DNA of 46,515 bases from positions 1 to 46,515 of the forward strand of contig JAQGOE010000299.1 of NCBI GenBank assembly GCA_028293725.1, given 5' to 3'. Positions 26,569 through 34,835 of the stretch are shown here, piece by piece. Within the stretch, counting starts at the first letter, position 1; every line of letters starts with the position of its first letter. A program made the translations under genes and the position numbers. A model generated the notes under the pieces. It worked only from the letters and a program-made list of their open reading frames with translations, did no database searches and was not told the DNA's origin. This DNA is from Gammaproteobacteria bacterium (GTDB lineage Bacteria > Pseudomonadota > Gammaproteobacteria > Steroidobacterales > Steroidobacteraceae).

Positions 26569-27516
26569 TCAGCCAGCTTTTTCGTTGCCTGCTGCCCGAG
26601 CGCGCTCGACCGCCTTGAGGCGCTCCATCGTCCATTCTGTCGGGTTGCCCGCACGCTCCGGCGGGAACGCAGGTATAGCGCCAGTGGCTGCAAAATCCGT
26701 CGCGACACTAACCGCTCGCCACAGCTTGCCACTGGCTTCCCGAGCCGCGTCCGCTTCGCCTGCGAAGTGCACAGCGTCGCTTCCCAGGAGTAGGTGCGCC
26801 GGAGGCGACCCATACGACGCCAACCTGACAACCACCTCGGCCACCTTCTTCGGATCTCCGGCAGCCTTGCCCCGGTACTGCTCCAACATCCGCGTGACCG
26901 CTCCGACGCTGGGCATGTAGTCAGGATCTATCGGCGCCATTTCCGAGGCCGCCCGGTTCGCCCAATTCGTCATCATTCCGCCCGGCTCGAGCGCCGTCAC
27001 CATGATGCCGAGATGACCCACTTCCTGCGCGAGCACCTCGGTAAAGCCGCCGACCGCCCACTTCGCGGCCTGGTACGCACTCAGCCCCGGGGTGGCGGCG
27101 CGACCGCCTACCGAGGAAATCTGGATGATGTGTCCAGACCTCTGCCGACGCATGGGCGCCAGCGCCGCGCGCGTGACGTTCACAACACCGAATAGGTTGG
27201 TTTCAATCTGTGCGCGGAAATCGTCCGCATCGAGTTGTTCGAAGGGACCGATGTGCGCGAAACCGGCGTTGTTGACGAGTACATCGAGACGGCCAAACGC
27301 GTCGATCGCGGCCTGCACGGCGGACTTCGCCGCAGCCTCGTCGGTAACGTCGAGCGCGACCGCTCGCACTTTGTCGCCGTACTGGGCAACCAGATCAGCG
27401 AGTTGTGTCGGATTGCGCGCGGTGGCGACGAGGCGATCACCCGAAGCGAGTACTGCTGCGGCGATGTCGCGTCCCAGGCCGCTTGCACTGCCAGTGACTA
27501 ACCAGACTTTGGACAT
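26569..27516 (-). CDS. Short-chain dehydrogenase/reductase
   Basis: A 315-residue NAD(P)H-dependent oxidoreductase of the classical SDR type. Cofactor motif TGSASGLG (about 8-15), the NNAG motif (VLVNNAGFAHIG), and the catalytic Ser135, Tyr148 and Lys152 in ISSVGGR...SAYQAAKWAV are all present. Basic residues ARN after the second strand suggest NADP preference, which is inference. The C-terminus is extended and ends in a charged helix. AGGAG lies six bases before the ATG. It follows the TetR gene on the same strand; the 83-base gap holds an operator-like site related to one in front of tetR, so the SDR is probably the repressor's target. The substrate is unknown. Confidence 0.94.
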   Translation of the reverse strand: MSKVWLVTGSASGLGRDIAAAVLASGDRLVATARNPTQLADLVAQYGDKVRAVALDVTDEAAAKSAVQAAIDAFGRLDVLVNNAGFAHIGPFEQLDADDFRAQIETNLFGVVNVTRAALAPMRRQRSGHIIQISSVGGRAATPGLSAYQAAKWAVGGFTEVLAQEVGHLGIMVTALEPGGMMTNWANRAASEMAPIDPDYMPSVGAVTRMLEQYRGKAAGDPKKVAEVVVRLASYGSPPAHLLLGSDAVHFAGEADAAREASGKLWRAVSVATDFAATGAIPAFPPERAGNPTEWTMERLKAVERARAAGNEKAG

Positions 27517-27541
27517 GATGTGCTCCTGTGGGGGGTTTAGG

Positions 27542-27559
27542 TGAGTGCTTACATGCTCA
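27542..27559. promoter_or_regulatory. Candidate TetR operator upstream of the SDR gene
   Basis: TGAGTGCTTACATGCTCA forms an imperfect inverted repeat (TGAG...CTCA). It shares TGAGTGNNTAC with the perfect palindrome in front of the TetR gene. It lies between the TetR stop and the SDR ribosome site. Confidence 0.4.
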
Positions 27560-27599
27560 TTAATTCGCCCCTAATTCATCGAATACAAGGGGCAAGGGC

Positions 27600-28172
27600 T
27601 CATTTACTCGCGATGGCATTCCAGAACGCCTCGAACCCAGACGTGGCGTAGTCGTCCGCATGCGCCGGGTCGCGGGCCATGAAATCCATGGTCGTCTCGG
27701 CCAGAGATCCCATGATTGCTCCCGCGAACGTCGGCGGCACGTTGCGAAGTGCACCGCTCGCGACGCTCTCCTGGAGCATCGCGTTAATCTCGGTGAAAGA
27801 GCGCATCCCCGCAGCCTTGGTTTGCTCGGTGATACGGTCGGAAACGCCCAGCTGCGCGAGCACCTTGCGCTTCTCGGGATAGGTAACGCCCCAGCGCACG
27901 TACTGCTGCCAGCCCAGACGCAGCCTGTTCCGGGCATCGCTGCTCTTGCCGGCGGCCGGCAGCATGGCCTCGCTGAGCTCCAACTTGAGCTCCAGATACA
28001 GCCGGTTCAGCAGCTCGTCCTTGGTGGCGAAATAGGTGAATAAAGTGCCCTCAGCCACCCCCGCTACCTTGGCGATCGTCGCCGTAGGTGCGCCCACGCC
28101 CTGCTCCGCGACCACCTGTGTGGCAGCGGCCAGGATGGCGTTGCGCTTGTCGTCGCTTTTAGGGCGGGCCAT
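27600..28172 (-). CDS. TetR-family transcriptional regulator
   Basis: A 190-residue repressor. The N-terminal HTH is typical: RNAILAAATQVVAEQGVGAP, TIAKVAGVAEGTLFTYFATK, DELLNRLYLEL. The C-terminal helical ligand domain has no family signature I can name. It is transcribed towards the SDR gene and lies behind a perfect 5-bp inverted repeat 30 bases upstream of its start, so autorepression and control of the SDR gene are likely. The effector is unknown, possibly an aldehyde, ketone or xenobiotic handled by the SDR. Confidence 0.94.
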   Translation of the reverse strand: MARPKSDDKRNAILAAATQVVAEQGVGAPTATIAKVAGVAEGTLFTYFATKDELLNRLYLELKLELSEAMLPAAGKSSDARNRLRLGWQQYVRWGVTYPEKRKVLAQLGVSDRITEQTKAAGMRSFTEINAMLQESVASGALRNVPPTFAGAIMGSLAETTMDFMARDPAHADDYATSGFEAFWNAIASK

Positions 28173-28201
28173 GGGTGAGCTCGGGCGGTAGGGGCCTTAA
28201 A

Positions 28202-28215
28202 TGAGTGTGTACTCA
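28202..28215. promoter_or_regulatory. Candidate TetR operator (autoregulatory)
   Basis: TGAGTGTGTACTCA is a perfect inverted repeat (TGAGT-GTGT-ACTCA) centred about 36 bases before the TetR start. A related but less symmetric site precedes the SDR gene. Size and symmetry suit a TetR dimer. Confidence 0.5.
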
Positions 28216-28314
28216 ATCATAAAGCCTGCGTGCCAGAAATCAAGGGGGAGATCAGAGGCCCGAGGCGACGCGGCGCCGTCGCGAAAGAATCAAGCGTGGT
28301 GCGTTCGCCGCTCG

Positions 28315-28776
28315 TCAGTCCGGCGAGGCCGCCTTCGCAGTCAGCGCCCGCAATACTCCCGTCAGATTACCCACCGCCGTCGCGGTCTCGGCTTGGAGCC
28401 CGTAACGCTTCGCCAGATTCGCCGGATCGACATAGGAGAGCCATGTCTTCCCCGACGTGTCCTGCCACACGAGAACCTTGAGCGGCAGCTCGATACCAAT
28501 GAGCTGGCTCGATTGCATGAGCGGCGTGCCGCCGCGGGCGTTGCCAAAAATCAGCACGGCAGTCGGCAGCAGCGTCAGTCCCACAGCAGCCGCGCCGGCC
28601 GCGTGGTCGATTCGGGCAAACACCGTGAGGCCCTTCGCCTTCACGTCCGCCTCGAGTCTGTCCAGAGTCTCCTTAGGGCCGAAGTGACTCTCGACCGTCG
28701 TCAATCCTTCAGCTGCCATGGCGTAGCCTCCCCACAGGAACAACATTAAAGCGAACGCGAATTTTACACCGCGCAT
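28315..28776 (-). CDS. DUF302 protein, exported
   Basis: A 153-residue protein with a signal peptide (MRGVKFAFALMLFLWGGYAMA, cleavage after AMA). The mature part is a DUF302 domain: GLTTVESHFGPKETLDRLEA, VFARIDHAAGAAAVG, LIFGNARGGTPLMQSSQLIG, ELPLKVLVWQD, TWLSYVDPANLAKRYGL. The family is widespread, binds no known ligand with certainty, and its function is unknown. The ATG at 28776 is chosen because it begins the signal peptide; the longer frame opens with TTG and a Cys-rich, unlikely N-terminus. Upstream of tetR on the same strand with 142 bases between; divergent from the kinase gene. Confidence 0.85.
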   Translation of the reverse strand: MRGVKFAFALMLFLWGGYAMAAEGLTTVESHFGPKETLDRLEADVKAKGLTVFARIDHAAGAAAVGLTLLPTAVLIFGNARGGTPLMQSSQLIGIELPLKVLVWQDTSGKTWLSYVDPANLAKRYGLQAETATAVGNLTGVLRALTAKAASPD

Positions 28777-28890
28777 TGCCGCAATGACTCTATTCCCCGC
28801 TGCCGCGCGATGTTGGCATAGAGGACATCCTTCGGCACAAACAGTCAAGCCACGACAGGGTCAGCCAATCAATGCTCGCCTGGGCAGGCC

Positions 28891-29571
28891 ATGCTGTGCG
28901 ACCCACTCGCCAGTGTGCAGGAGTATGCCTTGACGGATAACGCGCCCTCCAGCCGGTCATCGGCCTCCGAGGACCGGTTGCTGCTCGACGAGCTCACCCA
29001 TCGGGTGAGCAACGAGCTCGCCGCGGCGATTGGAATCGTTACCGCGGCCGCCGCGCGCTCCTCGGCGACTGAAGTCAAGATCGCGCTCGACCGGGTGCGC
29101 GAGCGCCTCGAAAGCTGGGCGCGAGTTCAACTCGCCCTGCAGATGCCGGATTACGACACGCTGATCGACGCCTCCCTGTACCTGCGGCAACTCTGCCATG
29201 CGCTGGTGCGCTCGAAACTGAACTGGCAGGACATCGAGTTGACCGTAAGCGCCGCGCCCCTGAAGTTGCATTCCGTGCAGTGCTGGCGAATGGGCCTCAT
29301 TGTCGCCGAACTGGTCACGAATTCCGCGCGCCACGCATTTTCCGGGAACGGTGGCATCATCAACGTCGATCTCGTGTGCCTGGAGGCGGCGGTGGAGTGT
29401 TGTGTAGAAGACAATGGGAGTGCGCTCGAAGACGTTCGACCCGGACGGGGCCTCAGAATCGTCGCGGCCCTCACCGAGAAATTGGGAGGCACCATGGACC
29501 AGCGATTCGGCCCGCGAGGGACCCGGTCCACGCTGACCTTTCCGCTGGTGGAAGAGCGCGTGACGCGTTAG
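28891..29571 (+). CDS. Soluble histidine kinase, HWE/HisKA_2 type
   Basis: A 226-residue cytoplasmic protein with no sensor or membrane segment. The phosphoacceptor region LDELTHRVSNELAAAIG (His37) matches the HisKA_2/HWE pattern HRVxN-L. The GHKL ATPase lobe has the N-box VAELVTNSARHAF, a G1-like VEDNGSAL and GRGLRIVAALTEKLGG as the G2 region. The G1 box lacks the usual D-x-G-x-G, so ATP binding could be weak. Signal input must come from a partner. It lies 28 bases before the cNMP-binding flavoprotein gene on the same strand, which is a candidate sensor. No response regulator is nearby. Confidence 0.88.
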   Translation: MLCDPLASVQEYALTDNAPSSRSSASEDRLLLDELTHRVSNELAAAIGIVTAAAARSSATEVKIALDRVRERLESWARVQLALQMPDYDTLIDASLYLRQLCHALVRSKLNWQDIELTVSAAPLKLHSVQCWRMGLIVAELVTNSARHAFSGNGGIINVDLVCLEAAVECCVEDNGSALEDVRPGRGLRIVAALTEKLGGTMDQRFGPRGTRSTLTFPLVEERVTR

Positions 29572-29599
29572 CCTGCCGCTGACGATAGCCGGAGATCGT

Positions 29600-31291
29600 G
29601 TGAATACAGAAACCCCAGGTCCGGGTGCCGCGCCGGCCAATCTGTACGGCGAGCGCCGGGGCCAAACATTCCCGACACTGACGCCCGCGCAGATCGCGCG
29701 GCTCACCCCCCACGGGAAGAGAATTGCCGTCCACAAGGGCCAGATCCTGGCGGAGCCCGGCGAGCGGCACCGCAAGCTATTCGTCGTTCTCTCCGGCAGC
29801 ATCGAGGTCGTGCGGCCGACCATGCAGGGGGAGCAACTCGTCATTGTCATCGAGCCGGGTGGCTTTACCGGCGAGATGAGCACTCTGCGAGGTGTCGGCA
29901 GCCTCGTTCGGGCACGTGTGCGCGCGGACGGCGAGGTGCTCGCGATCCCGGACGACCAACTGCGCACAGTGGTGCAAACTGACGCGCGACTGAGCGAGCT
30001 GTTCATGCGCGCATTCATTCTGCGTCGGGTGGCGCTCGTGGCTGCTCAACAGGGCGATGTAGTACTGATCGGCTCGCGTCATTCGGCAGGCACATTGCGC
30101 GTCCAGCAGTTCCTGTCGCGCAATGCTTTTCCGTTCGTGAACCTGGATGTGGACACCGACCCCAGCGTGCAGGCGCTCCTCGATCGGTTTCACGTCACTA
30201 TCGAAGACATTCCGATCGTGATCTGCCGCGGCGAGACCATGGCGAAAAACCCGAGCAATGAAGAGCTCGCGGAATGCCTCGGCATGAACCCACAGATCGA
30301 CTGCAAGACCATCCGCGACGTCATTGTCATCGGCGCGGGGCCGGCGGGGCTGGCCGCCGCAGTCTACGCCGCTTCCGAAGGCCTCAACGTACTCGTGCTC
30401 GAAACCAACGCACCCGGCGGGCAGGCGGGGTCGAGCTCACGGATCGAGAATTACCTGGGTTTTCCGACGGGCATCTCAGGCCAGGCGCTGGCCGGACGAG
30501 CGCTCGTGCAGGCGCAGAAGTTTGGGGCCGAAGTCGCGATAGCCAACAGTGCGATACGGCTACGGTGTGAGCCGAAGCCTTTTGAGATCGTGCTATCCGG
30601 CGACCACCTCGTGCGCGGTCGAGCCATCATCGTCGCGAGCGGCGTCGAGTATCGAAAGTTGGCTTTATCCAACATCGACAGCTTTCTCGGCGTAGGCATC
30701 TACTACGCCGCGACTTACATCGAAGCGCAGTTGTGCAAGGACGAAGACATCGTAATCGTCGGGGGCGGCAACTCCGCGGGACAGGCGGCAGTATTTCTCG
30801 CGAGCAACTGCAAACACGTTCACCTGCTCGTACGCTCGAACGGCCTGGCCGACAGCATGTCCCGTTACCTGATCCGTCGAATAGACGACACGCCGAACAT
30901 CACTCTGCGGACCTGCACCGAAATCACCGCGCTCCAGGGAGATTCGCGCCTGGAACAGGTGACCTGGCATTGCACACTGGACAACCGGACCGAGACGAGC
31001 CCCATCCGGCACGTGTTCCTCATGACGGGGGCGGTTCCCAACACGCGCTGGCTGGAGGGCTGCCTCGGACTGGACGAAAAAGGCTTCGTGCGGACCGGGA
31101 CCGAGCTGCACGCGGAAGAGATTGCCGCAGGCAAGTGGCCGCTCGCGAGGCAACCGTATATGTTCGAGACGACGGTGCCCCGGATCTTCGCGGTGGGCGA
31201 CGTGCGCTGTGGCAGCGTGAAGCGGGTTGCCGCAGCGGTGGGAGAGGGCTCCGCCTGCGTCCAACTAGTGCACCGGGTACTGGCCGAGTAA
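29600..31291 (+). CDS. Cyclic-nucleotide-binding / glutaredoxin-like / thioredoxin-reductase-like flavoprotein
   Basis: A 563-residue three-part protein. Residues about 24-142 form a cNMP-binding beta-roll (KLFVVLSGSIEVVRP, GGFTGEMSTLRG). Residues about 150-228 look like a glutaredoxin-fold domain (VVLIGSRHSAGTLRVQQFL, IEDIPIVICRG), with SRHS where CxxC would be. Residues about 240-560 are thioredoxin-reductase-like: FAD motif VIVIGAGPAGLAAAVYAASE, GGQAGSSSRIENYLGFP, NAD(P)H motif IVIVGGGNSAGQAAV and closing IFAVGDVRCG. The reductase CxxC is replaced by IYYAAT (about 367-372), so the usual dithiol relay is missing. The start is GTG with GGAG five bases upstream. It sits between the soluble kinase and a DsbA-like gene. 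The cNMP domain suggests ligand-controlled flavin redox sensing, which is inference. Confidence 0.92.
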   Translation: MNTETPGPGAAPANLYGERRGQTFPTLTPAQIARLTPHGKRIAVHKGQILAEPGERHRKLFVVLSGSIEVVRPTMQGEQLVIVIEPGGFTGEMSTLRGVGSLVRARVRADGEVLAIPDDQLRTVVQTDARLSELFMRAFILRRVALVAAQQGDVVLIGSRHSAGTLRVQQFLSRNAFPFVNLDVDTDPSVQALLDRFHVTIEDIPIVICRGETMAKNPSNEELAECLGMNPQIDCKTIRDVIVIGAGPAGLAAAVYAASEGLNVLVLETNAPGGQAGSSSRIENYLGFPTGISGQALAGRALVQAQKFGAEVAIANSAIRLRCEPKPFEIVLSGDHLVRGRAIIVASGVEYRKLALSNIDSFLGVGIYYAATYIEAQLCKDEDIVIVGGGNSAGQAAVFLASNCKHVHLLVRSNGLADSMSRYLIRRIDDTPNITLRTCTEITALQGDSRLEQVTWHCTLDNRTETSPIRHVFLMTGAVPNTRWLEGCLGLDEKGFVRTGTELHAEEIAAGKWPLARQPYMFETTVPRIFAVGDVRCGSVKRVAAAVGEGSACVQLVHRVLAE

Positions 31292-31328
31292 GGTCAATCC
31301 ATCAGGCTTCCAATGAAAGACCATTGCC

Positions 31329-31877
31329 ATGAATGATCATCCCTTTCAGCTCACCCCGGCGGTCCAGAGCTTCGACCATATGCAGGGGCCGCCGCATGCT
31401 GCCGTCACGGTGGTGGAATATGGAGATTTCGAGTGCCCGAACTGCAAGCAGGCCGCTCCCGCGGTCAAGTTGCTGCTCGAGCGCTTCGAGGAGCGGGTCT
31501 GCTACGTGTGGCGACACTTTCCGCTGGCGGAAGTCCATCCGCACGCCCTGATGGCGGCCCAGGCCGCGGAGGCCGCCGGGGGGCAGCAGCAGTTCTGGCC
31601 CATGCACGACCTCCTGTTCGAGAACCAGACGCACCTGAAAGCCCAGCATCTGAAAAGTTATGCGGAGCGGCTGGGCCTGGACATGGCGCGCTACACGGCC
31701 GAGATGGATGATGAGATCTATCTGCAGCGGGTTCGGGAGCACATGGAGAGCGGCAAGCACAGCGGCGTACGGGCTACCCCGACGTTCTTCGTCAACGGCC
31801 GAATCCACGATGTCTCCTTCGGACTGCGCACACTGTTCGACGCTGTGGAAGAGGCACTGAAGCACCACCACCGCTGA
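31329..31877 (+). CDS. DsbA-like thiol oxidoreductase (thioredoxin_4)
   Basis: A 182-residue thioredoxin-fold protein with an alpha-helical insert. The active site is CPNC (Cys36, Cys39) in VVEYGDFECPNCKQAAP, and the cis-Pro loop is RATPTFFVNG. The middle is the helical DsbA-type insertion (HPHALMAAQAAEAAGGQQQF). There is no signal peptide, so it should act in the cytoplasm, unlike periplasmic DsbA. It follows the flavoprotein with a 37-base gap and could exchange electrons with it, but the flavoprotein lacks its own redox pair. The C-terminus ends in a natural HHHR. Confidence 0.93.
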   Translation: MNDHPFQLTPAVQSFDHMQGPPHAAVTVVEYGDFECPNCKQAAPAVKLLLERFEERVCYVWRHFPLAEVHPHALMAAQAAEAAGGQQQFWPMHDLLFENQTHLKAQHLKSYAERLGLDMARYTAEMDDEIYLQRVREHMESGKHSGVRATPTFFVNGRIHDVSFGLRTLFDAVEEALKHHHR

Positions 31878-31928
31878 CGGTGCTTCGACACGAATGCGTC
31901 ATGCACGTGCCCGACAATGCGGGGCACC

Positions 31929-32810
31929 ATGGCAGTCACCGTCAATCTCACGTCCGAGCTCCGCGGATGGATTCTGCATAACCTCGATCGCGGTTGCGCG
32001 CCGCTGGATCTGGTCAACACGATGATCAACCAGCGGTTCGAGCCGCGGATCGCGCAAGGCCTCGTGCAGGCGTTTGCAAGCGCGCGTTCTGCAGGGGTTG
32101 CTCCGCCGTCCAATTCAGTAGCGCTCGAGGTGCAGGAGGCTTCTTACGCCTACGAGACGCCCCGGATTGCGAGCGGGAACCTAGTCCGTACCGCGGACCG
32201 CGAAATCCCGGTGTTGCTTCGCTACGAAAAACCAGTTGTCGTTCTCCTGGAAGGAGTTCTGAGTCACGACGAGTGTGCGGAACTGATCGAGCTGGCACGA
32301 CCGCGATTGCGACCTTCCACTGTCGTAGATCCGCAGACGGGGGCTAACACGGTCGCGAACTATCGCAACAGCGAGGGAATGTTTTTCCGCCCTGCGGAAA
32401 CGCCTCTGATTGCGCTTCTCGATCGCCGGGTGGCCGAGCTGATGAATTGCCCGCTGGAGAACGGAGAAGGACTACAGGTCCTGCGCTACGGAGCGGGTGG
32501 CCACACAGCACCTCACTTCGACTTCCTCGTTCCCTCGAACCCGACCAACGAGGCGTCGCTACAGCGCAGCGGGCAACGGCTCAGCACGCTGATGATCTAC
32601 TTGAGCGACGTCACGCGCGGTGGAGAAACCGTATTCCCGGAAGTGAGGCTCTCAGTCACCCCACGCAAAGGCAATGCCGTCTACTTCGAGTATGCCAATA
32701 GCCGGCAGCAACTCGACGCACGCTCGCTCCATGCTGGAGCACCTGTTATCGAAGGCGAAAAGTGGGCCGTGACAAAGTGGATGCGGACCCGGCCGTTCGT
32801 CCCGGCATGA
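31929..32810 (+). CDS. 2-oxoglutarate/Fe(II) dioxygenase, prolyl 4-hydroxylase type
   Basis: A 293-residue enzyme that couples 2-oxoglutarate decarboxylation to hydroxylation of a protein or peptide. The iron triad is His196 and Asp198 in HTAPHFDFLVP and His268 in RSLHAGAPV; Lys278 in GEKWAVTKWMR would bind 2-oxoglutarate. The core strand LSTLMIYLSDVTRGGETVFP is typical of prolyl 4-hydroxylase alpha subunits. The N-terminal 100 residues are helical and not family-conserved to my eye. The start at 31929 is preferred to the Met four codons earlier because GGGG precedes it. Last gene of the plus-strand run, converging on minE with two bases between stops. Confidence 0.9.
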   Translation: MAVTVNLTSELRGWILHNLDRGCAPLDLVNTMINQRFEPRIAQGLVQAFASARSAGVAPPSNSVALEVQEASYAYETPRIASGNLVRTADREIPVLLRYEKPVVVLLEGVLSHDECAELIELARPRLRPSTVVDPQTGANTVANYRNSEGMFFRPAETPLIALLDRRVAELMNCPLENGEGLQVLRYGAGGHTAPHFDFLVPSNPTNEASLQRSGQRLSTLMIYLSDVTRGGETVFPEVRLSVTPRKGNAVYFEYANSRQQLDARSLHAGAPVIEGEKWAVTKWMRTRPFVPA

Positions 32811-32812
32811 AC

Positions 32813-33070
32813 TCAGACCTGCTTGGCACCCGGCAGGGCGACAGACAGCTCGAGGACCTCGTGACCATCCTCGCGCTCAAGGCTGACCTGCACCGCTTCG
32901 GGGTCGACGTTGACGTATTTCTTGATGACTTCCAGCAACTCACGCCGCAGCAGAGGAAGGTAGTCCGGACCACCGCGTGCGCTGCGCTCCTGAGCGACGA
33001 TGATCCGCAGCCGCTCCTTGGCAACGTTAGCTGTCGGCGGGGTACGGCGGAAAAGAGCGAGTAACCCCAT
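32813..33070 (-). CDS. minE: Cell-division topological factor MinE
   Basis: An 85-residue protein that drives MinD off the membrane and sets the Min oscillation. The N-terminal membrane-targeting/anti-MinCD part reads [20 protein letters not shown], then [20 protein letters not shown], and the topological domain [20 protein letters not shown]. Length is close to E. coli MinE (88). The ATG at 33070 has GGAGG five bases upstream and lies one base after the minD stop, so translation is coupled. Confidence 0.97.
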   Translation of the reverse strand: MGLLALFRRTPPTANVAKERLRIIVAQERSARGGPDYLPLLRRELLEVIKKYVNVDPEAVQVSLEREDGHEVLELSVALPGAKQV

Positions 33071-33071
33071 A

Positions 33072-33884
33072 TCAGCCTCCAAACAGGCGTGCGAAGAAGC
33101 CTTTCTTCGGTTCGTCCACGAAGCGAAGTGGTAGGGTCTCGCCGAGCAATCGCGCGACCGCGTCGTCATAGGCGAGTGAGGCATCGCTCGTGTCGTTGAG
33201 AATGACAGGCACCCCGGCGTTGGAGGCGGACAGAACATCGGGGGACTCAGGAACAACGCCTACCACGTCGAGACCGAGAATTTCTTTCACATCGCTAACG
33301 CTCATCATTTCGCCAGTCGCAACCCGTTTGGGGCTGTAACGCGTCAGCAACAGATGTTCCTTCACGCCCCCATTACCCTGCTCCGCGCGCTGTGTCTTGC
33401 TCGCTAGCAGGCCGAGAATGCGATCGGAGTCGCGCACCGACGAGACTTCCGGATTCACAACAACAACCGCACGGTCGGCAAAATACATCGCCAAGTGCGC
33501 CCCCTTCTCGATACCGGCCGGAGAATCGCAGATCACGTAGTCGAAGCCGTCGGCGGTGAGCTCGTCGAGCACACGGCGAACGCCTTCGGACGAGAGCGCG
33601 TCCTTATCCCGAGTCTGTGAAGCGGCCAGCACGAACAGTGTGTCGATTCGCTTGTCCTTGATGAGGGCCTGCTTGAGTGTGCAGTCACCCTGGATGACAT
33701 TCACGAAGTCGTAAACGACCCGCCGCTCGCAACCCATGATGAGATCGAGGTTGCGGAGGCCAATGTCGAAATCGATGACGGCGACTTTCTTGCCGCGGCG
33801 CGCGAGGCCGCATGAGAGGCTAGCGGATGTGGTCGTCTTCCCGACGCCACCCTTACCTGACGTGACAACTATAATTTCGGTCAA
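33072..33884 (-). CDS. minD: Septum-site-determining ATPase MinD
   Basis: A 270-residue ParA-like ATPase of the division-site system. Deviant Walker [42 protein letters not shown] (Walker B) and the C-terminal amphipathic membrane helix [11 protein letters not shown] are all present; length equals E. coli MinD. The true start is TTG at 33884, with GGAGAG upstream; the longer frame upstream overlaps minC and is spurious. It lies 23 bases after minC and one base before minE. Confidence 0.97.
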   Translation of the reverse strand: MTEIIVVTSGKGGVGKTTTSASLSCGLARRGKKVAVIDFDIGLRNLDLIMGCERRVVYDFVNVIQGDCTLKQALIKDKRIDTLFVLAASQTRDKDALSSEGVRRVLDELTADGFDYVICDSPAGIEKGAHLAMYFADRAVVVVNPEVSSVRDSDRILGLLASKTQRAEQGNGGVKEHLLLTRYSPKRVATGEMMSVSDVKEILGLDVVGVVPESPDVLSASNAGVPVILNDTSDASLAYDDAVARLLGETLPLRFVDEPKKGFFARLFGG

Positions 33885-33907
33885 TGTTTGCTCTCCTCTA
33901 GCGCAGA

Positions 33908-34657
33908 TTAAGCGCCAATTCGGCCAAAATGCAGCTTGTCGCCATCCAGCCACGCCTGGACGGGCTTGCCGGCGAGCTCGGGAGGAATGGTCTCGAAAAC
34001 ACGGAATACGCCCGCGATGGACACGAGCTCGGCGTGGAATTCCTGGCAGAAAACGCGGGCGGTGAGGTCCTCGCGCGCCCCGGCCATAGCGCGTCCGCGA
34101 AGTGGGCCATAAATATGTACACACCCGTCCGCCGCTACCTCAGCTCCAGCACTCACCATCGCCGTCACAACGAGGTCGCGATTGCGCGCGTATACGCGTT
34201 GGCCCGAGCGAACCGTCTGCGTGTGCATCAGAGCCGGTAGACCAGCTGACTCCTGAGGCGGCGGCGGCGCGGCAGCCTGCACAACGGGAACGTTCTGGTT
34301 GGCACGAAAGTGCGAGAGAACGGGGATTTGCAGCGCGCCCGAGAGCGCTTCGACTCCGAGTGAGCCCGTCGTTAGTCCAATCGAGAGCATACCCGCGCGC
34401 TTTACTGCCTCGATCACGCCACGAACTTCGGCGACATCGGGGCTTTTCTCCAGCGCACTCAGATCGAGGCATACGGCGGTGCGCTCGAAAAAGCGCGGCG
34501 CCGTGGCGATACGCCCCGTCAGCTCGTCGAGAATGACTCCAGGATCTGTTGTCCGAATACGCACCTGGACCAGCCCGACCTGGCCGAACCGGATGTCGAG
34601 GGCTGATTCACGCGGAGCGTCGGCTGGCTTGTTCATCTCGGCTGGCTTGTTCATCAT
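33908..34657 (-). CDS. minC: Septum inhibitor MinC
   Basis: A 249-residue FtsZ inhibitor. The N-domain (FGQVGLVQVRIRTTD, FFERTAVCLDLSALEKS) is followed by a Pro/Ala linker with PPPPQ and the C-terminal beta-helix domain (RSGQRVYARNRDLVVTAMVS, DGCVHIYGPLRGRAMAGARE). The latter binds MinD. The start is ambiguous because a tandem 18-base duplication repeats the first six codons, giving start Met at 34657, 34654 or 34636. None has a good Shine-Dalgarno. First gene of minC-minD-minE. Confidence 0.95.
   Translation of the reverse strand: MMNKPAEMNKPADAPRESALDIRFGQVGLVQVRIRTTDPGVILDELTGRIATAPRFFERTAVCLDLSALEKSPDVAEVRGVIEAVKRAGMLSIGLTTGSLGVEALSGALQIPVLSHFRANQNVPVVQAAAPPPPQESAGLPALMHTQTVRSGQRVYARNRDLVVTAMVSAGAEVAADGCVHIYGPLRGRAMAGAREDLTARVFCQEFHAELVSIAGVFRVFETIPPELAGKPVQAWLDGDKLHFGRIGA
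34619..34654 (-). repeat. Tandem 18-bp duplication at the minC start
   Basis: Two adjacent 18-base units, ATGAACAAGCCAGCCGAG and ATGAACAAGCCAGCCGAC, differ only in the last base. Each begins with ATG, giving MNKPAE-MNKPAD and two possible start codons in the same frame. It looks like a replication-slippage duplication. Confidence 0.9.
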
Positions 34658-34742
34658 ATTAGTGTTGTGCTGAAAGAATTCCCCGCCACGTCCCAGCGAA
34701 CTCCAAGCACCAGCGGTACTGCGGTGCGCGGGGATGCCGCGA

Positions 34743-34770
34743 AGTGTACCGATAACTGCTTCTGACTCAA
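34743..34770 (-). promoter_or_regulatory. Candidate promoter of the min operon
   Basis: On the minus strand, -35 TTGAGT (34765-34770) and -10 TACACT (34743-34748) are separated by 16 bases; each matches four of six consensus bases. It lies between the hrpB stop and the minC start and would give a leader of about 80 bases. Readthrough from hrpB is also possible. Confidence 0.4.
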
Positions 34771-34835
34771 CCGAAAATCGTCCAACGCGTCGATTCCCCG
34801 CGCGCCAGATTTTAGAGCAACCCCGCGTGATGCGC

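Noticed and set aside
28957..30018. 353-codon minus-strand frame opposite the soluble kinase and flavoprotein
   Set aside because: Spans two good plus-strand genes and has no family pattern.
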